From Mycobacterium sp. (GTDB lineage: Bacteria > Actinomycetota > Actinomycetes > Mycobacteriales > Mycobacteriaceae), in assembly GCF_002863225.1 (NCBI RefSeq), contig NZ_PKEK01000009.1, positions 1 through 64,000 of the forward strand: a stretch of DNA of 64,000 nucleotides, given 5' to 3'. This document shows positions 46,110 through 55,171 of the stretch, one piece after another. A program made the position numbers and the translations under genes. Under the pieces are notes generated by a model. The model ran no database searches. It saw nothing but the letters and a program-made list of their open reading frames with translations, and was not told the origin of the DNA. The stretch's first letter is position 1. Every line of letters begins with the position of its first letter.

Positions 46110-46162
46110 CGGACGACCGCGAACTCAGCCGAAGCCGGGCTCAGCGGGTCATCCGCTATTCG
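46103..46162. terminator. Inverted repeat between Rv3259-like gene and whiB2
   Basis: Perfect 11-bp arms, CGAATAGCGGA (46103-46113) and TCCGCTATTCG (46152-46162), are separated by 38 bases. The left arm includes the TAG of the rightward gene, and the right arm ends 15 bases before the whiB2 stop. This suggests a shared convergent terminator. No U-tract. Confidence 0.5.
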
Positions 46163-46176
46163 ACAACCCCTGTATG

Positions 46177-46539
46177 TCAGACGATTCCGCGCTTGAGGCG
46201 ACGACGCTCACGCTCGGAAAGCCCACCCCAGATACCGAAACGCTCGTCATGGCCCAACGCGTACTCCAGGCATTCACTCCGTACCTCGCAGCCAAGGCAG
46301 ATCTTCTTGGCCTCTCGAGTGGAGCCGCCCTTCTCGGGGAAGAACGCTTCCGGATCTGTTTGAGCGCACAACGCACGGTCTTGCCACTGATCGGTTGCTT
46401 CCTCGATTGCCTCGAATTCGTCTTCGAAAGCGTCGGGAACCAAACTCAAATGGGGCCTTTGGGATACCCCTGTCAACGGCAGACCGGGAGCGGTGTGCGG
46501 TGTTCCTCCCATTAGCCCCCGAAGGTGTTCATAGGACAT
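46177..46539 (-). CDS. whiB2: WhiB2 iron-sulfur transcriptional regulator
   Basis: A 120-residue WhiB protein with the four [4Fe-4S] cysteines C58, C81, C84 and C90, the GIWGG turn (102-106) and a basic C-terminal AT-hook-like tail (RERRRLKRG). From ATDQWQDRALC onward it matches WhiB2/WhmD, needed for septation and cell division. The ATG at 46539 has GAGGAGG about 6 bases upstream; a GTG five codons earlier would place that sequence inside the gene. A 343-base leader region precedes it. Confidence 0.95.
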   Translation of the reverse strand: MSYEHLRGLMGGTPHTAPGLPLTGVSQRPHLSLVPDAFEDEFEAIEEATDQWQDRALCAQTDPEAFFPEKGGSTREAKKICLGCEVRSECLEYALGHDERFGIWGGLSERERRRLKRGIV

Positions 46540-46882
46540 GCTCCGCCTCCTCACCTGGTTTCGTAGATCACACGAATGTCACCACTGTTTTGATGTCGGT
46601 CATCCCGATTCGAACATTTGATCGAATCTCGGTCTGCGACACCGAATCCGGCCGGCCAACCGAAATGACACTGCTGTGATTACACACGGGTAAGAGTCGA
46701 TTCGCAAGCGATTGGGCAGATTTCCATATCATCTCGTGACCAATTTTTTGCGGCACTGAGGCCTATGGGGCGTGGCGAGTCGGTCACACCAGTCACACAA
46801 GGCATTCCGGCACCATGCCCGCGTGTCGGCCCACCGACTCGTCTGGGCGTCCAGCCACCGGCCGCGCGTACTGTCGTGCGGT
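46540..46882. other. Divergent promoter region whiB2 / fbiA
   Basis: 343 bases without a gene. The half near whiB2 is relatively A+T-rich and probably a long whiB2 leader. TGTG-ATTA-CACA lies near 46676-46687 as a short dyad. On the fbiA side TACTGT (46869-46874) is 8 bases before the GTG start, fitting a leaderless fbiA transcript. The frame open from 46772 lacks a start signal before 46883. Confidence 0.45.
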
Positions 46883-47875
46883 GTGAAGGTGACGGTTTTG
46901 GTCGGCGGGGTGGGCGGCGCGCGCTTCCTGCTCGGCGTGCAGCAGCTACTCGGTCTCGGCCAATTCGCCTCCCGCTCTGCGAATGACGGTGATCACGAGT
47001 TGACGGCAGTCGTCAACATCGGCGACGACGCCTGGATGCACGGCGTGCGCATCTGTCCCGACCTGGACACCTGTATGTACACCCTGGGCGGCGGAGTGGA
47101 TCCCGAGCGCGGCTGGGGCCATCGGGGTGAAACCTGGCACGCCAAAGAAGAACTCACGGCCTACGGCGTACAGCCGGACTGGTTTCAGCTCGGCGATCGG
47201 GACCTGGCCACCCACCTGGTGCGCAGCCAGATGCTGCGCGCCGGTTACCCACTGTCGCAGGTGACCGCGGCGTTGTGTGATCGGTGGCAACCCGGTGCCC
47301 GGCTGCTACCCGCCAGCGACGACCGCTGCGAAACACACGTTGTGATCACCGATCCCGACGACGGCAGTCGACGCGCCATACATTTCCAGGAGTGGTGGGT
47401 ACGCTACCGCGCGCAACTGCCCACCCACAGCTTCGCCTTCGTGGGTGCCGAAAAGGCAAATGCCACAACCGAAGCCACCGATGCCATTGCCGACGCCGAC
47501 GTCGTCTTGATCGCGCCGTCGAATCCGGTGGTCAGTGTCGGGGCCATCCTGGCGGTACCCGGGATCCGCTCGGCACTGCGGTCGACCGGCGCACCGGTGG
47601 TCGGCTACTCCCCGATCATCGACGGAAAGCCGTTGCGCGGGATGGCCGATGAGTGCCTGAAGGTCATCGGTGTGGATTCCACCGCGGAGGCGGTCGGCCG
47701 GTATCACGGTGCACGGGCGGGAACCGGCATCCTGGACTGCTGGTTGATTCACGACGGCGACCACGCCGACATCGACGGCATCGCGGTGCGATCGGTGCCG
47801 TTGCTGATGACCGACCCCCCGACGACGGCAGCGATGGTCAGGGCCGGGCTGGATCTGGCGGGGGTGGTCGCATGA
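46883..47875 (+). CDS. fbiA: 2-phospho-L-lactate transferase-type enzyme FbiA (coenzyme F420 biosynthesis)
   Basis: A 330-residue CofD-family transferase. It has the N-terminal [17 protein letters not shown], the [12 protein letters not shown] segment, and the C-terminal [20 protein letters not shown] and [16 protein letters not shown] motifs. It joins the activated 3-carbon moiety (enolpyruvyl-PP-G in mycobacteria) to Fo, forming dehydro-F420-0. The GTG at 46883 matches the known start. It overlaps fbiB as ATGA. Confidence 0.95.
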   Translation: MKVTVLVGGVGGARFLLGVQQLLGLGQFASRSANDGDHELTAVVNIGDDAWMHGVRICPDLDTCMYTLGGGVDPERGWGHRGETWHAKEELTAYGVQPDWFQLGDRDLATHLVRSQMLRAGYPLSQVTAALCDRWQPGARLLPASDDRCETHVVITDPDDGSRRAIHFQEWWVRYRAQLPTHSFAFVGAEKANATTEATDAIADADVVLIAPSNPVVSVGAILAVPGIRSALRSTGAPVVGYSPIIDGKPLRGMADECLKVIGVDSTAEAVGRYHGARAGTGILDCWLIHDGDHADIDGIAVRSVPLLMTDPPTTAAMVRAGLDLAGVVA

Positions 47876-49221
47876 CCGAACACGGCACCGCGTCGCCGAT
47901 CGAGATCCTGCCGGTCACGGGGCTTCCCGAATTCCGGCCGGGTGACGACCTCGGCGCCGCACTGGCGACGGCCGCACCCTGGCTGCGCGACGGCGACGTG
48001 CTGGTCGTCACCAGCAAGGTGCTGTCCAAATGCGAAGGCCGGCTGGTGCCCGCGCCGCTGGATCCCGAAGAGCGCGACACGTTGCGCCGAAAGCTGGTCG
48101 ACGCAGAATCCGTGCGGGTGCTGGCCCGCAAGGGCAGGACGCTGATCACCGAGAACGGGCTGGGCGTCGTACAGGCCGCCTCCGGCGTCGACGGCTCCAA
48201 CATCGGCACCGACGAGTTGGCTTTGCTGCCAGTCGATCCCGACGGCAGTGCCGCAGCCCTGCGAGCCGGCTTGCGGGAGAGCCTCGGCGTCACCGTCGGC
48301 GTCGTCATCACCGACACGATGGGCCGGGCCTGGCGCAACGGCCAGACCGATGCCGCGGTGGGCTCGGCCGGCGTCTCGGTGCTGCACGGCTACGCCGGCG
48401 CGGTCGACCGTCACGGCAACGAACTGTTGGTCACCGAGGTCGCCGTCGCCGACGAGATCGCCGCGGCGGCCGACCTGGTCAAGGGCAAGCTGACCTCGAT
48501 CCCGGTGGCCGTGGTGCGCGGGCTGCCCTCCGGCGTGGTGACCGAGACCGAGGCCACCGCAAGGCATCTCGTCCGATCGGGCACCGACGATCTGTTCTGG
48601 CTGGGCACCGCGGAGGCCCTGGAGCTGGGCCGCCGGCAGGCCCAGTTGTTGCGCCGTTCGGTGCGACAGTTCGCCGACGAGCCGGTGCCACCCCAGCTCG
48701 TCCAGGAGGCGGTCGCCGAGGCCCTCACCGCGCCCGCACCGCACCACACCCGTCCCGTGCGCTTCGTCTGGCTGCAGACCCGGGCCATCCGTGACCGTCT
48801 GCTCGAGCGGATGCGGGACAAGTGGCGTGCGGATCTGACCGGCGACGGCAAGCCGGCCGACGCGGTGGAGCGTCGCGTGGCGCGCGGCCAGATCCTCTAC
48901 GACGCACCCGAAGTCGTGATCCCGTTTCTGGTGCCTGATGGCGCGCACAGCTATCCGGACGCGGCGCGGACCGACGCCGAGCACACCATGTTCACCGTGG
49001 CCGTCGGCGCCGCCGTGCAGGCGCTGCTCGTGGCGCTCGCGGTCCGCGAGGTGGGCAGCTGCTGGATCGGATCGACGATCTTCGTCGCGGATCTGGTTCG
49101 CGCCGAACTGGATCTGCCTGCGGACTGGGAACCGTTGGGCGCCATCGCGATCGGCTACCCGCTCGAGCAATCGGAGCCGCGCGACCCGGTGCCGGCCAGC
49201 GATCTGCTGGTACGCAAGTGA
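47872..49221 (+). CDS. fbiB: Bifunctional F420:gamma-glutamyl ligase / FMN-dependent dehydro-F420 reductase FbiB
   Basis: A 449-residue two-domain enzyme. The N-terminal CofE-type ligase (about 1-245) has [30 protein letters not shown] and [13 protein letters not shown]. The C-terminal nitroreductase fold (about 255-449) starts [14 protein letters not shown] and contains [22 protein letters not shown]. It adds glutamates to F420-0 and reduces dehydro-F420. It is coupled to fbiA (ATGA) and to the following NUDIX gene (GTGA). Confidence 0.95.
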   Translation: MTEHGTASPIEILPVTGLPEFRPGDDLGAALATAAPWLRDGDVLVVTSKVLSKCEGRLVPAPLDPEERDTLRRKLVDAESVRVLARKGRTLITENGLGVVQAASGVDGSNIGTDELALLPVDPDGSAAALRAGLRESLGVTVGVVITDTMGRAWRNGQTDAAVGSAGVSVLHGYAGAVDRHGNELLVTEVAVADEIAAAADLVKGKLTSIPVAVVRGLPSGVVTETEATARHLVRSGTDDLFWLGTAEALELGRRQAQLLRRSVRQFADEPVPPQLVQEAVAEALTAPAPHHTRPVRFVWLQTRAIRDRLLERMRDKWRADLTGDGKPADAVERRVARGQILYDAPEVVIPFLVPDGAHSYPDAARTDAEHTMFTVAVGAAVQALLVALAVREVGSCWIGSTIFVADLVRAELDLPADWEPLGAIAIGYPLEQSEPRDPVPASDLLVRK

Positions 49222-49763
49222 GCGTTCGTACGTCGGCGATTTCATTGCTGTCCGGGTGGCAGCCACCGGATCGCTCACAGGATTCGTTGCGCAACGCGGT
49301 GCTGGCGTTTCTGGACGCCCGCGAAGACGCGTGCCGGCGGGACTGCGTACCCGGGCACATCACCGCGTCGACGCTGGTGCTCGACGACACCGGTGGCCGT
49401 GTCTTGCTGACGTTGCATCCCCGGCTTGGCCGTTGGGTCCAATTGGGCGGGCATTGCGAGGATTACGACGCCGACATCTTCGCTGCGGCGATGCGCGAGG
49501 CCACCGAGGAATCCGGCGTGGACGATCTGCGACTCTCCCCCGACCTGGTCGCCATCAATGTCCACGCGCTCACCTGCTCGCTGGGGGTGCCCACCCGACA
49601 CCTCGACCTGCAGTTCGTGGCCCACGCCCCTGCCGGAGCGCAGATCGAGATCAGCGAGGAGTCCGATGATCTGCGGTGGTGGCCGATCGGCGCGTTGCCC
49701 GAGGGCGTCGACGAAGGTCTGGGCTACCTGGTGCAGCGGGCCGCCGGCCGAAGCCGGGGCTAG
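49218..49763 (+). CDS. NUDIX hydrolase-family protein coupled to fbiB
   Basis: A 181-residue NUDIX protein. The Nudix box region reads [24 protein letters not shown]: the REx2EExG half is intact, but spacing to the first glycines is one residue longer than usual and the first Glu is replaced by Asp or Ala, so the box is slightly degenerate. The GTG overlaps the fbiB stop (GTGA), making it the third gene of the F420 operon here. I recall a different gene at this position in M. tuberculosis. The substrate is unknown. Confidence 0.85.
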   Translation: MSVRTSAISLLSGWQPPDRSQDSLRNAVLAFLDAREDACRRDCVPGHITASTLVLDDTGGRVLLTLHPRLGRWVQLGGHCEDYDADIFAAAMREATEESGVDDLRLSPDLVAINVHALTCSLGVPTRHLDLQFVAHAPAGAQIEISEESDDLRWWPIGALPEGVDEGLGYLVQRAAGRSRG

Positions 49764-49767
49764 CGGT

Positions 49768-50838
49768 TCAGACGTCGCTGGAGTAGCGGATCCCACCGTC
49801 GGGGATCTGGACGCCGGGCCATACCCGCGCCCCACGCAACAGTTCGCAGCGCGCTCCGATATCGGCGCCGTCGCCGATCACACCGTCGCGTATCAACGCT
49901 CGCGGGCCGATGCGCGCACCGAACCCGATGATCGACCGCTCGATCACGCTGCCCGCCTCGATCCGCACGCCGTCGAAGACGACCGCGCCGTCAAGCCTTG
50001 CGCCAGGGCCGATCTCGGCACCACGCCCGACGACAGTGCCGCCGATCAGCAGCGCACCCGGTGAAACCGCGGCGCCGTCGTGCACCAGCTGCTCACCACG
50101 ATGTCCGCCCAGCGCCGGCGACGGCGCGATGCCGCGCACCAAGTCGGCCGAGCCGCGGACAAAGTCCTCCGGGGTGCCCATGTCACGCCAATAGCTGGTG
50201 TCGACGTAGCCGCACACGTTGACCCCGTCGGCCAGCAGCGCGGGAAACACCTCCCGCTCGACCGACACCTCGCGCCCGCGCGGGATCCGGTCGATCGTCT
50301 CGCGGGAGAACACGTAACAACCGGCGTTGATCTGATCGGTCGGCGGATCCGCCGTCTTCTCCAAAAATGCTGTGACGCGGCCATTTTCGGTCGGGACGCA
50401 CCCGAACGCCCGCGGGTCGCCGACCCGGACCAGGTGCAGCGTCAGGTCGGCCTGCTGCTCGTGGTGGTAATCCAGCATCTGGCCCAGATCGGCCCCGGAC
50501 AACACGTCACCGTTGAACACCATCACCGTGTCATGCCGCAAGCGGTCTACGACATTGGCGATTCCGCCGCCGGTGCCCAGCGGGCTCTGCTCGGTCACGT
50601 AGTCGATTTGCAGTCCGAGTTTCGATCCGTCGCCGAACTCTGCCTCGAAAACTGTTGGTTTGTACGATGTTCCGAGTATCACGTGCTCGATGCCGGCCGC
50701 GGCGATCCTCGACAGCAGATGGGTGAGGAACGGCAGCCCGGCGGTCGGCAGCATCGGCTTGGGCGCGGACAATGTCAGCGGGCGCAGCCGGGTGCCTTTG
50801 CCGCCGACCAGGACGACCGCGTCAACCTGCTTACTCAT
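49768..50838 (-). CDS. manC: Mannose-1-phosphate guanylyltransferase (GDP-mannose pyrophosphorylase)
   Basis: A 356-residue nucleotidyltransferase. The N-terminal Rossmann-like domain begins VVLVGGKGTRLRPLT and has the sugar-binding INAGCYVF and acidic FNGDVL motifs. The C-terminal left-handed beta-helix (about 245-345) has hexapeptide-like repeats (GGTVVGRGAEIGPGARL, GARIGPRALI). It is the Rv3264c equivalent, making GDP-mannose from mannose-1-P. Its ribosome-binding site (AGGAGGAG, 8 bases from the ATG) is provided by the hairpin repeat at 50847-50876. Confidence 0.93.
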   Translation of the reverse strand: MSKQVDAVVLVGGKGTRLRPLTLSAPKPMLPTAGLPFLTHLLSRIAAAGIEHVILGTSYKPTVFEAEFGDGSKLGLQIDYVTEQSPLGTGGGIANVVDRLRHDTVMVFNGDVLSGADLGQMLDYHHEQQADLTLHLVRVGDPRAFGCVPTENGRVTAFLEKTADPPTDQINAGCYVFSRETIDRIPRGREVSVEREVFPALLADGVNVCGYVDTSYWRDMGTPEDFVRGSADLVRGIAPSPALGGHRGEQLVHDGAAVSPGALLIGGTVVGRGAEIGPGARLDGAVVFDGVRIEAGSVIERSIIGFGARIGPRALIRDGVIGDGADIGARCELLRGARVWPGVQIPDGGIRYSSDV

Positions 50839-50846
50839 CGGCGCCG

Positions 50847-50876
50847 CTCCTCCTCATCGCCGCGCTCTGCATCGTC
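50847..50876 (-). repeat. Intergenic hairpin repeat between wbbL1 and manC
   Basis: On the minus strand GACGATGCAGA, then GCGCGGC with a shortened dyad, then GATGAGGAGGAG, flanked by complementary GGCG/CGCC sequences. The terminal AGGAGGAG lies 8 bases from the manC ATG and is the only Shine-Dalgarno sequence for it. Confidence 0.82.
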
Positions 50877-50892
50877 GCCGGCGCTTTGCTCA

Positions 50893-51768
50893 TCATCGCC
50901 GCCGATCCGCCGAGTTACGCACCATCAACCGCGACCGCACCGCCAGGCCGGCCCGAAAGCCCCAACGCAGCGGCGCTCGCCACGGTCCAGAATGCCGGTC
51001 GGCGAGGTAGATATAGGTGCTTTTGTGATGCGCGGCCAGATTGCGCGACGACTCGCGCGCGGTCGCGTGTCCCTTGTGGTGCAGCACCTCGGCGGTCGGC
51101 ACGTAGACGTTCAGCCAACCGGCGCGGCTCAGTCGGTCGCCGAGGTCGACGTCTTCCATGTACATGAAGTAGCGCTCGTCGAAGCCGCCGATCTGCTCGA
51201 AAGCGGCACGTCGCACCAGCAGGCATGACCCGGAGAGCCAACCGACCGGTCGCTCGCTGGGCTCCAGCCTTTCCTGCCGGTAGGCCACCGACCAGGGGTT
51301 CTTCTTCCACAGCTGGCCCAGGACCGCGTGCATTCCGCCGCGGATCAGGCTGGGCAGCTGGCGCGCCGACGGGTAAACCGACCCGTCGGGGTCGTGGATC
51401 AGCGGGCCAAGAGCGCCCGCGCGGGGCCAGCGGGCCGCGGCGGCAAGCAGCGCGTCGATGCTGCCCGGGCCCCACTGCACGTCCGGGTTGGCCACGATGA
51501 TCCACTCGTCGGCGACTCCCTCGTGCTCGTCGAGCAGCGCGATCGCGCGATTGACCGCGGTGCCGTAGCCCAAGTTGGAGCCGGTGGAGTACAGCCGCAC
51601 CCCCGGGTAACGCTCCACTGCGGCCTGGGGTGTCCCGTCGGTGGACCCGTTGTCGGCCATCAGGACGCTGACAGGCCGCTCGGTCGCGTGCGACAGCGAG
51701 GCCAGGAAACGGTCCAGGTGCACGCCCGGCGAATAGGTCACCGTGACCACGGGCAGGACGTCACTCAC
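50893..51768 (-). CDS. wbbL1: Rhamnosyltransferase WbbL1 (arabinogalactan linker)
   Basis: A 291-residue GT2 glycosyltransferase. It has DNGSTDG (UDP/dTDP-sugar binding), ANPDVQWG (DxD region) and GGFDERYFMYMEDVDLGDRL, as in WbbL. It transfers rhamnose from dTDP-Rha to GlcNAc-PP-decaprenol, building the disaccharide linker between peptidoglycan and arabinogalactan; essential in mycobacteria. The GTG at 51768 matches the known N-terminus (SDVLPVVTVTYSPG). It follows rmlD with a 35-base gap. Confidence 0.95.
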   Translation of the reverse strand: MSDVLPVVTVTYSPGVHLDRFLASLSHATERPVSVLMADNGSTDGTPQAAVERYPGVRLYSTGSNLGYGTAVNRAIALLDEHEGVADEWIIVANPDVQWGPGSIDALLAAAARWPRAGALGPLIHDPDGSVYPSARQLPSLIRGGMHAVLGQLWKKNPWSVAYRQERLEPSERPVGWLSGSCLLVRRAAFEQIGGFDERYFMYMEDVDLGDRLSRAGWLNVYVPTAEVLHHKGHATARESSRNLAAHHKSTYIYLADRHSGPWRAPLRWGFRAGLAVRSRLMVRNSADRRR

Positions 51769-51803
51769 GGGTTGAGGGTAACGGTCGAGGTTGGGCAGGC
51801 TCT

Positions 51804-52661
51804 TCAGGAGGGAACGGAGAGCGCGTGGGCGAGCGCATCCCGCCACGGCCGCAGCGCCGACAGGCCGGCGTCGTGCGACTGCCGACCGGACAGCGCCGAA
51901 TACACCGGCCGCGGCGCCGGTCGGGGGTTGTGGTCGCTGCTCACCGGCCGCACCCGCTCGGGGTCGGCGCCGAGGATCTCGAACACCGCCCGGGCCTGCC
52001 CGTAGCGGGTCACCTCACCCTGATTGGCGGCGTGGACGATGCCGTTGGGGGCGTCCACCCGCCCGTCGGCCACCTCGAGCAACGCGCCGACCAGGTCTCC
52101 GGTGTAGGTGGGCGAGCCGGTCTGGTCGTCGACCATGTCGACCACGCCGTCACCAACCGCCAGCCGGCGCATCGCGGCGACGAAGTCCTTGCCGTCACCG
52201 CCGGTGTACACCCACGCGGTGCGGACCACGAAGGCTCCCGGCAGCGCGTCGAGCACGGCCCGTTCGCCCGACAACTTGGTCTGCCCGTAGACACTCAGCG
52301 GCCGGGTCGCATCGTCCGGCTCGTAGGGGCGTGACGCCGAGCCGTCGAAGACGTAGTCGGTAGAGATGTGCACCAGCTGAGCTCCGGCCCGGTCGCAGGC
52401 TTGCGCGATATATCCGGGGCCGGCCGCGTTGATCGCATAGGCCCGGTCCGGGTCGCGTTCGGCGTCGTCGACGGCGGTGTACGCCGCACAGTTGATCACC
52501 ACGTCGCCGGCCTGCACGATCTTGCCGGGGCGCTGTGGATCGGTGATATCCCACTGCGACGACGTCAGCGCCAGAACCTCGCGTCCCTGCCGGGTCGCTT
52601 CGGCCGCCAGGAAGGTCCCGACCTGACCTCCGGCGCCGGCGATCACAATTCTGTTCCCCAC
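51804..52661 (-). CDS. rmlD: dTDP-4-dehydrorhamnose reductase RmlD
   Basis: A 285-residue SDR-fold enzyme with IAGAGGQVGTFLA at the N-terminus, NCAAYTAVDDAE, the STDYVFDG motif and the catalytic YGQTK (Y-x3-K). It performs the last step of dTDP-L-rhamnose synthesis, supplying the donor for WbbL1, the next gene. The GTG at 52661 is the start. It is divergent from the LCP ligase gene, whose product attaches arabinogalactan to peptidoglycan, so the genes meet functionally. Confidence 0.95.
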   Translation of the reverse strand: MGNRIVIAGAGGQVGTFLAAEATRQGREVLALTSSQWDITDPQRPGKIVQAGDVVINCAAYTAVDDAERDPDRAYAINAAGPGYIAQACDRAGAQLVHISTDYVFDGSASRPYEPDDATRPLSVYGQTKLSGERAVLDALPGAFVVRTAWVYTGGDGKDFVAAMRRLAVGDGVVDMVDDQTGSPTYTGDLVGALLEVADGRVDAPNGIVHAANQGEVTRYGQARAVFEILGADPERVRPVSSDHNPRPAPRPVYSALSGRQSHDAGLSALRPWRDALAHALSVPS

Positions 52662-52718
52662 GAGCTACGAGTCTGGCACGCCGACGTCCGGCTACCCGAG
52701 TTACGGCTGTTACGCAAG

Positions 52719-52724
52719 TAATCT
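52719..52724 (+). promoter_or_regulatory. Likely -10 element of a leaderless promoter for the LCP gene
   Basis: TAATCT (TANNNT form) ends six bases before the ATG at 52731, fitting a leaderless transcript. No convincing -35 element or Shine-Dalgarno sequence precedes the start. Confidence 0.4.
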
Positions 52725-52730
52725 GTTGTG

Positions 52731-54194
52731 ATGCCTGAGCAACGGGTGACCCGTGTGATTGCGACCGTGACGGCCGTGTTGGTCGTGCTCGTGACGGGGG
52801 TGGCGTGGAGCAAAGTCCGCTCCTTCGAGGACGGGATCTACCACGTCTTCGCACCCTCGCTGGGCCACGGCGGCGACGACGGCGCGCTCGACATCCTGCT
52901 GGTCGGCATGGACAGCCGTACCGACGCCCACGGCAACCCGCTCAGCCAAGAGGAACTCGCATCGCTGCGCGCGGGCGACGAGGTGGCCAGCAACACCGAC
53001 ACGATCATCCTGATCCGCATCCCCGACAACGGGAAGTCCGCGACTGCGATCTCGATTCCGCGCGACACCTACGTCTCCGCACCCAGCCTGGGCAAGACCA
53101 AGATCAACGGCGTCTACGGCCAGACCAAAGAAGAGAAGCGGGTCAGCCTGGTCGAATCGGGCGCCGCGCCGGACGAGGCCGAACGCGAAGGGACCGAGGC
53201 GGGCCGCGAAGCCCTGATCAAGACCGTTGCCGACCTCACCGGCGTCACCGTCGACCACTACGCAGAGATCGGGTTGCTCGGCTTCTCGCTGATCACCGAC
53301 GCCCTCGGCGGCGTCAACGTCTGCCTCAAAGAGCCTGTCTTCGAACCGATGTCGGGGGCCGACTTTCCGGCCGGCCCGCAGAAACTCAACGGCCCCCAGG
53401 CGCTGAGCTTCGTCCGGCAGCGTCACGAACTCCCCCGCGGCGATCTCGACCGGGTGGTGCGTCAGCAGGTGGTGATGTCGTCTCTGGCCCACCAGGTGAT
53501 CTCCGGTAAGACGCTGTCCAGCCCGGCGACGATGAATCGGCTGCAGGCCGCCATCCAGCGCTCGGTGGTGCTCTCCTCCGGCTGGGACATCATGGATTTC
53601 GTGAACCAGCTGCAGAAGCTGGCCGCCGGCCGGATCGCGTTCGCCACCATCCCGGTGCTCGACGAATCCGGTTGGAGTGACGACGGCATGCACAGCGTGG
53701 TGCGGGTCGACCCGCATCAGGTGCAGAGCTGGGTCGCCGGACTTCTGGAAGGTCAGGCCAAGGGCAAGACCGAGCAGCTCACCTACGCCCCGGACAAGAC
53801 CAGCGCCAGCGTGCTGAACGACACCGACATCAACGGCCTCGCCTCCTCGGTGTCACAAGTGTTGAGCACCAAGGGTTTCGGCACCGGCAAGGTCGGCAAC
53901 AACGACGCCGCACACGTGAAGAACACCCAGGTGCAGGCCGCGAGCGCCGATGACATGGGCGCCCAGGCCATCGCGAAGGAACTCGGCGGTCTGCCCGTCG
54001 TCGCGAACACCTCGGTCCCGCAGGGGTCGGTCCGGGTGGTGCTCAGCAGCGACTACACCGGCCCGGGTTCGGGCCTCAGCGACGGCGGCCCCAAGCTGGC
54101 GGCGGCATCGCACCCCGACTCCGCGGGGTCCGACACTCCCCCGCCGTCGCCGATCCTGACGGCCGGTTCCGATCACCCGGAGTGCGTCAACTGA
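52731..54194 (+). CDS. lcp1: LytR-CpsA-Psr (LCP) family cell wall ligase (Rv3267-like)
   Basis: A 487-residue membrane-anchored protein. One N-terminal transmembrane helix (about residues 8-26) precedes the LCP domain (about 55-255: ILLVGMDSRTDAHG, DTIILIRIPDN, SIPRDTYV, LSFVRQRHELPRGDLDRV with the conserved Arg/Asp residues). A C-terminal LytR_C domain (about 355-450) and a Pro/Ser tail follow. Lcp1 ligates arabinogalactan to peptidoglycan. The ATG at 52731 is preferred over the GTG one codon earlier. Confidence 0.93.
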   Translation: MPEQRVTRVIATVTAVLVVLVTGVAWSKVRSFEDGIYHVFAPSLGHGGDDGALDILLVGMDSRTDAHGNPLSQEELASLRAGDEVASNTDTIILIRIPDNGKSATAISIPRDTYVSAPSLGKTKINGVYGQTKEEKRVSLVESGAAPDEAEREGTEAGREALIKTVADLTGVTVDHYAEIGLLGFSLITDALGGVNVCLKEPVFEPMSGADFPAGPQKLNGPQALSFVRQRHELPRGDLDRVVRQQVVMSSLAHQVISGKTLSSPATMNRLQAAIQRSVVLSSGWDIMDFVNQLQKLAAGRIAFATIPVLDESGWSDDGMHSVVRVDPHQVQSWVAGLLEGQAKGKTEQLTYAPDKTSASVLNDTDINGLASSVSQVLSTKGFGTGKVGNNDAAHVKNTQVQAASADDMGAQAIAKELGGLPVVANTSVPQGSVRVVLSSDYTGPGSGLSDGGPKLAAASHPDSAGSDTPPPSPILTAGSDHPECVN

Positions 54195-54206
54195 TCTCGT
54201 GCCGGC

Positions 54207-54240
54207 GACGATGGAGAGCGCGCAGCGCGATGAGGAGGAG
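54207..54240 (+). repeat. Intergenic hairpin repeat downstream of the LCP gene
   Basis: GACGATGGAGA, the dyad GCGC-gca-GCGC, then GATGAGGAGGAG. It is almost identical to the 21280-21313 copy (one change, GCA to GGA). It lies 12 bases after the LCP stop and 25 bases before the next gene. Confidence 0.85.
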
Positions 54241-54265
54241 TGGCACCTAGCTGATGTACTGAGGT

Positions 54266-54982
54266 GTGCCATCCACCAACCTCAGCGCAGCGATCCTGGA
54301 TCCGTTGATGCGCGCCGACCCGGTCGGCCCGCGGATCACCTACTACGACGACGCCACCGGCGAGCGCATCGAGTTGTCCGCCGTCACGCTGTTCAACTGG
54401 GCGGCCAAGACCGGCAACCTGTTGCGCGACGAGTTCGGCGCCGGTCCGTCGAGTCGCGTGGCGGTGCTGCTGCCGGCGCACTGGCAGACGGCGGCGGTGC
54501 TGTTCGGGGCGTGGTGGATCGGTGCGGAAGTGCTGCTCGGCTCGGCCGTCGAGGCCGATATCGCGTTGTGCACCGCCGACCGACTCGACGAGGCCGACAC
54601 CACCGGCGCCGGCGAGGTCGCAGTGCTGTCGCTCGACGCCTTCGGCCGATCGGTGCCTGATCTGCCGATCGGCGTGACCGACTACGCGACCGCGGTACGG
54701 GTGCACGGCGATCAGATCATCCCCGAGCCGAACCCGGGGCCGGCGTTCGACGGCAGATCGGCCGACCAGGTGCTGGATGCCTGCCAAAAGGCCGTGGCCG
54801 CACAGGGTTTGACGGGCAGCGATCGGGTGCTGTCGACGGCGTCCTGGGAGACGCCCGACGACGTGGTCGACGGGCTGCTCACCGTGCTGTCGGTCGGCGG
54901 ATCGCTGGTCTACGTCGCCAACCCCGACCCGGCGGCGCTGGCCCGCAAGACCGAGACCGAGAAGGTCACCCGGAGTCTCTAG
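54266..54982 (+). CDS. TIGR03089-type truncated AMP-binding domain protein (Rv3268-like)
   Basis: A 238-residue protein resembling only the N-terminal part of acyl-CoA synthetases (ITYYDDATGERIELSAVTLFNWAAKTGNLL, VAVLLPAHWQTAAVLFGAWWIGAEVLL). The adenylation core motifs (STSG, GxTE, YRTGD) and the C-terminal lid are absent, so it cannot be an active synthetase. This short form is a known actinobacterial family. The function is unknown, possibly a binding or regulatory protein. The GTG at 54266 is the start. Confidence 0.85.
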   Translation: MPSTNLSAAILDPLMRADPVGPRITYYDDATGERIELSAVTLFNWAAKTGNLLRDEFGAGPSSRVAVLLPAHWQTAAVLFGAWWIGAEVLLGSAVEADIALCTADRLDEADTTGAGEVAVLSLDAFGRSVPDLPIGVTDYATAVRVHGDQIIPEPNPGPAFDGRSADQVLDACQKAVAAQGLTGSDRVLSTASWETPDDVVDGLLTVLSVGGSLVYVANPDPAALARKTETEKVTRSL

Positions 54983-55091
54983 GTGTGCCTCGAGCGCCCG
55001 TCCAGCCGGGCGTCCACCACCTAGCGCCCGGCTGGCCGGGCACTCGGAACCGCGGCCGGCCGCGGCCCACCCGCCACGCCGCCGATACATG

Positions 55092-55120
55092 TTGATATCG
55101 CTATATGACGATGCTACGGT
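55092..55120 (+). promoter_or_regulatory. Promoter of pacL1-ctpC
   Basis: TTGATA (55092-55097) and TACGGT (55115-55120) are separated by 17 bases, a good sigma-A match, predicting a start near 55127 and a 45-base leader. The region before and within the spacer contains ATAT-N4-ATAT (55095-55106), a short dyad where an ArsR/SmtB-type metal repressor could bind (inference). Confidence 0.55.
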
Positions 55121-55171
55121 CGTCGGCAGGGCATAAACTCACGCTCTGAAAACAACGGGAGGACGTTCGCG

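Noticed and set aside
46676..46687. CRP/Cmr-type binding site upstream of whiB2 (TGTG-N4-CACA)
   Set aside because: The spacing is shorter than the TGTGA-N6-TCACA consensus and only four bases per arm match, so it is likely chance.
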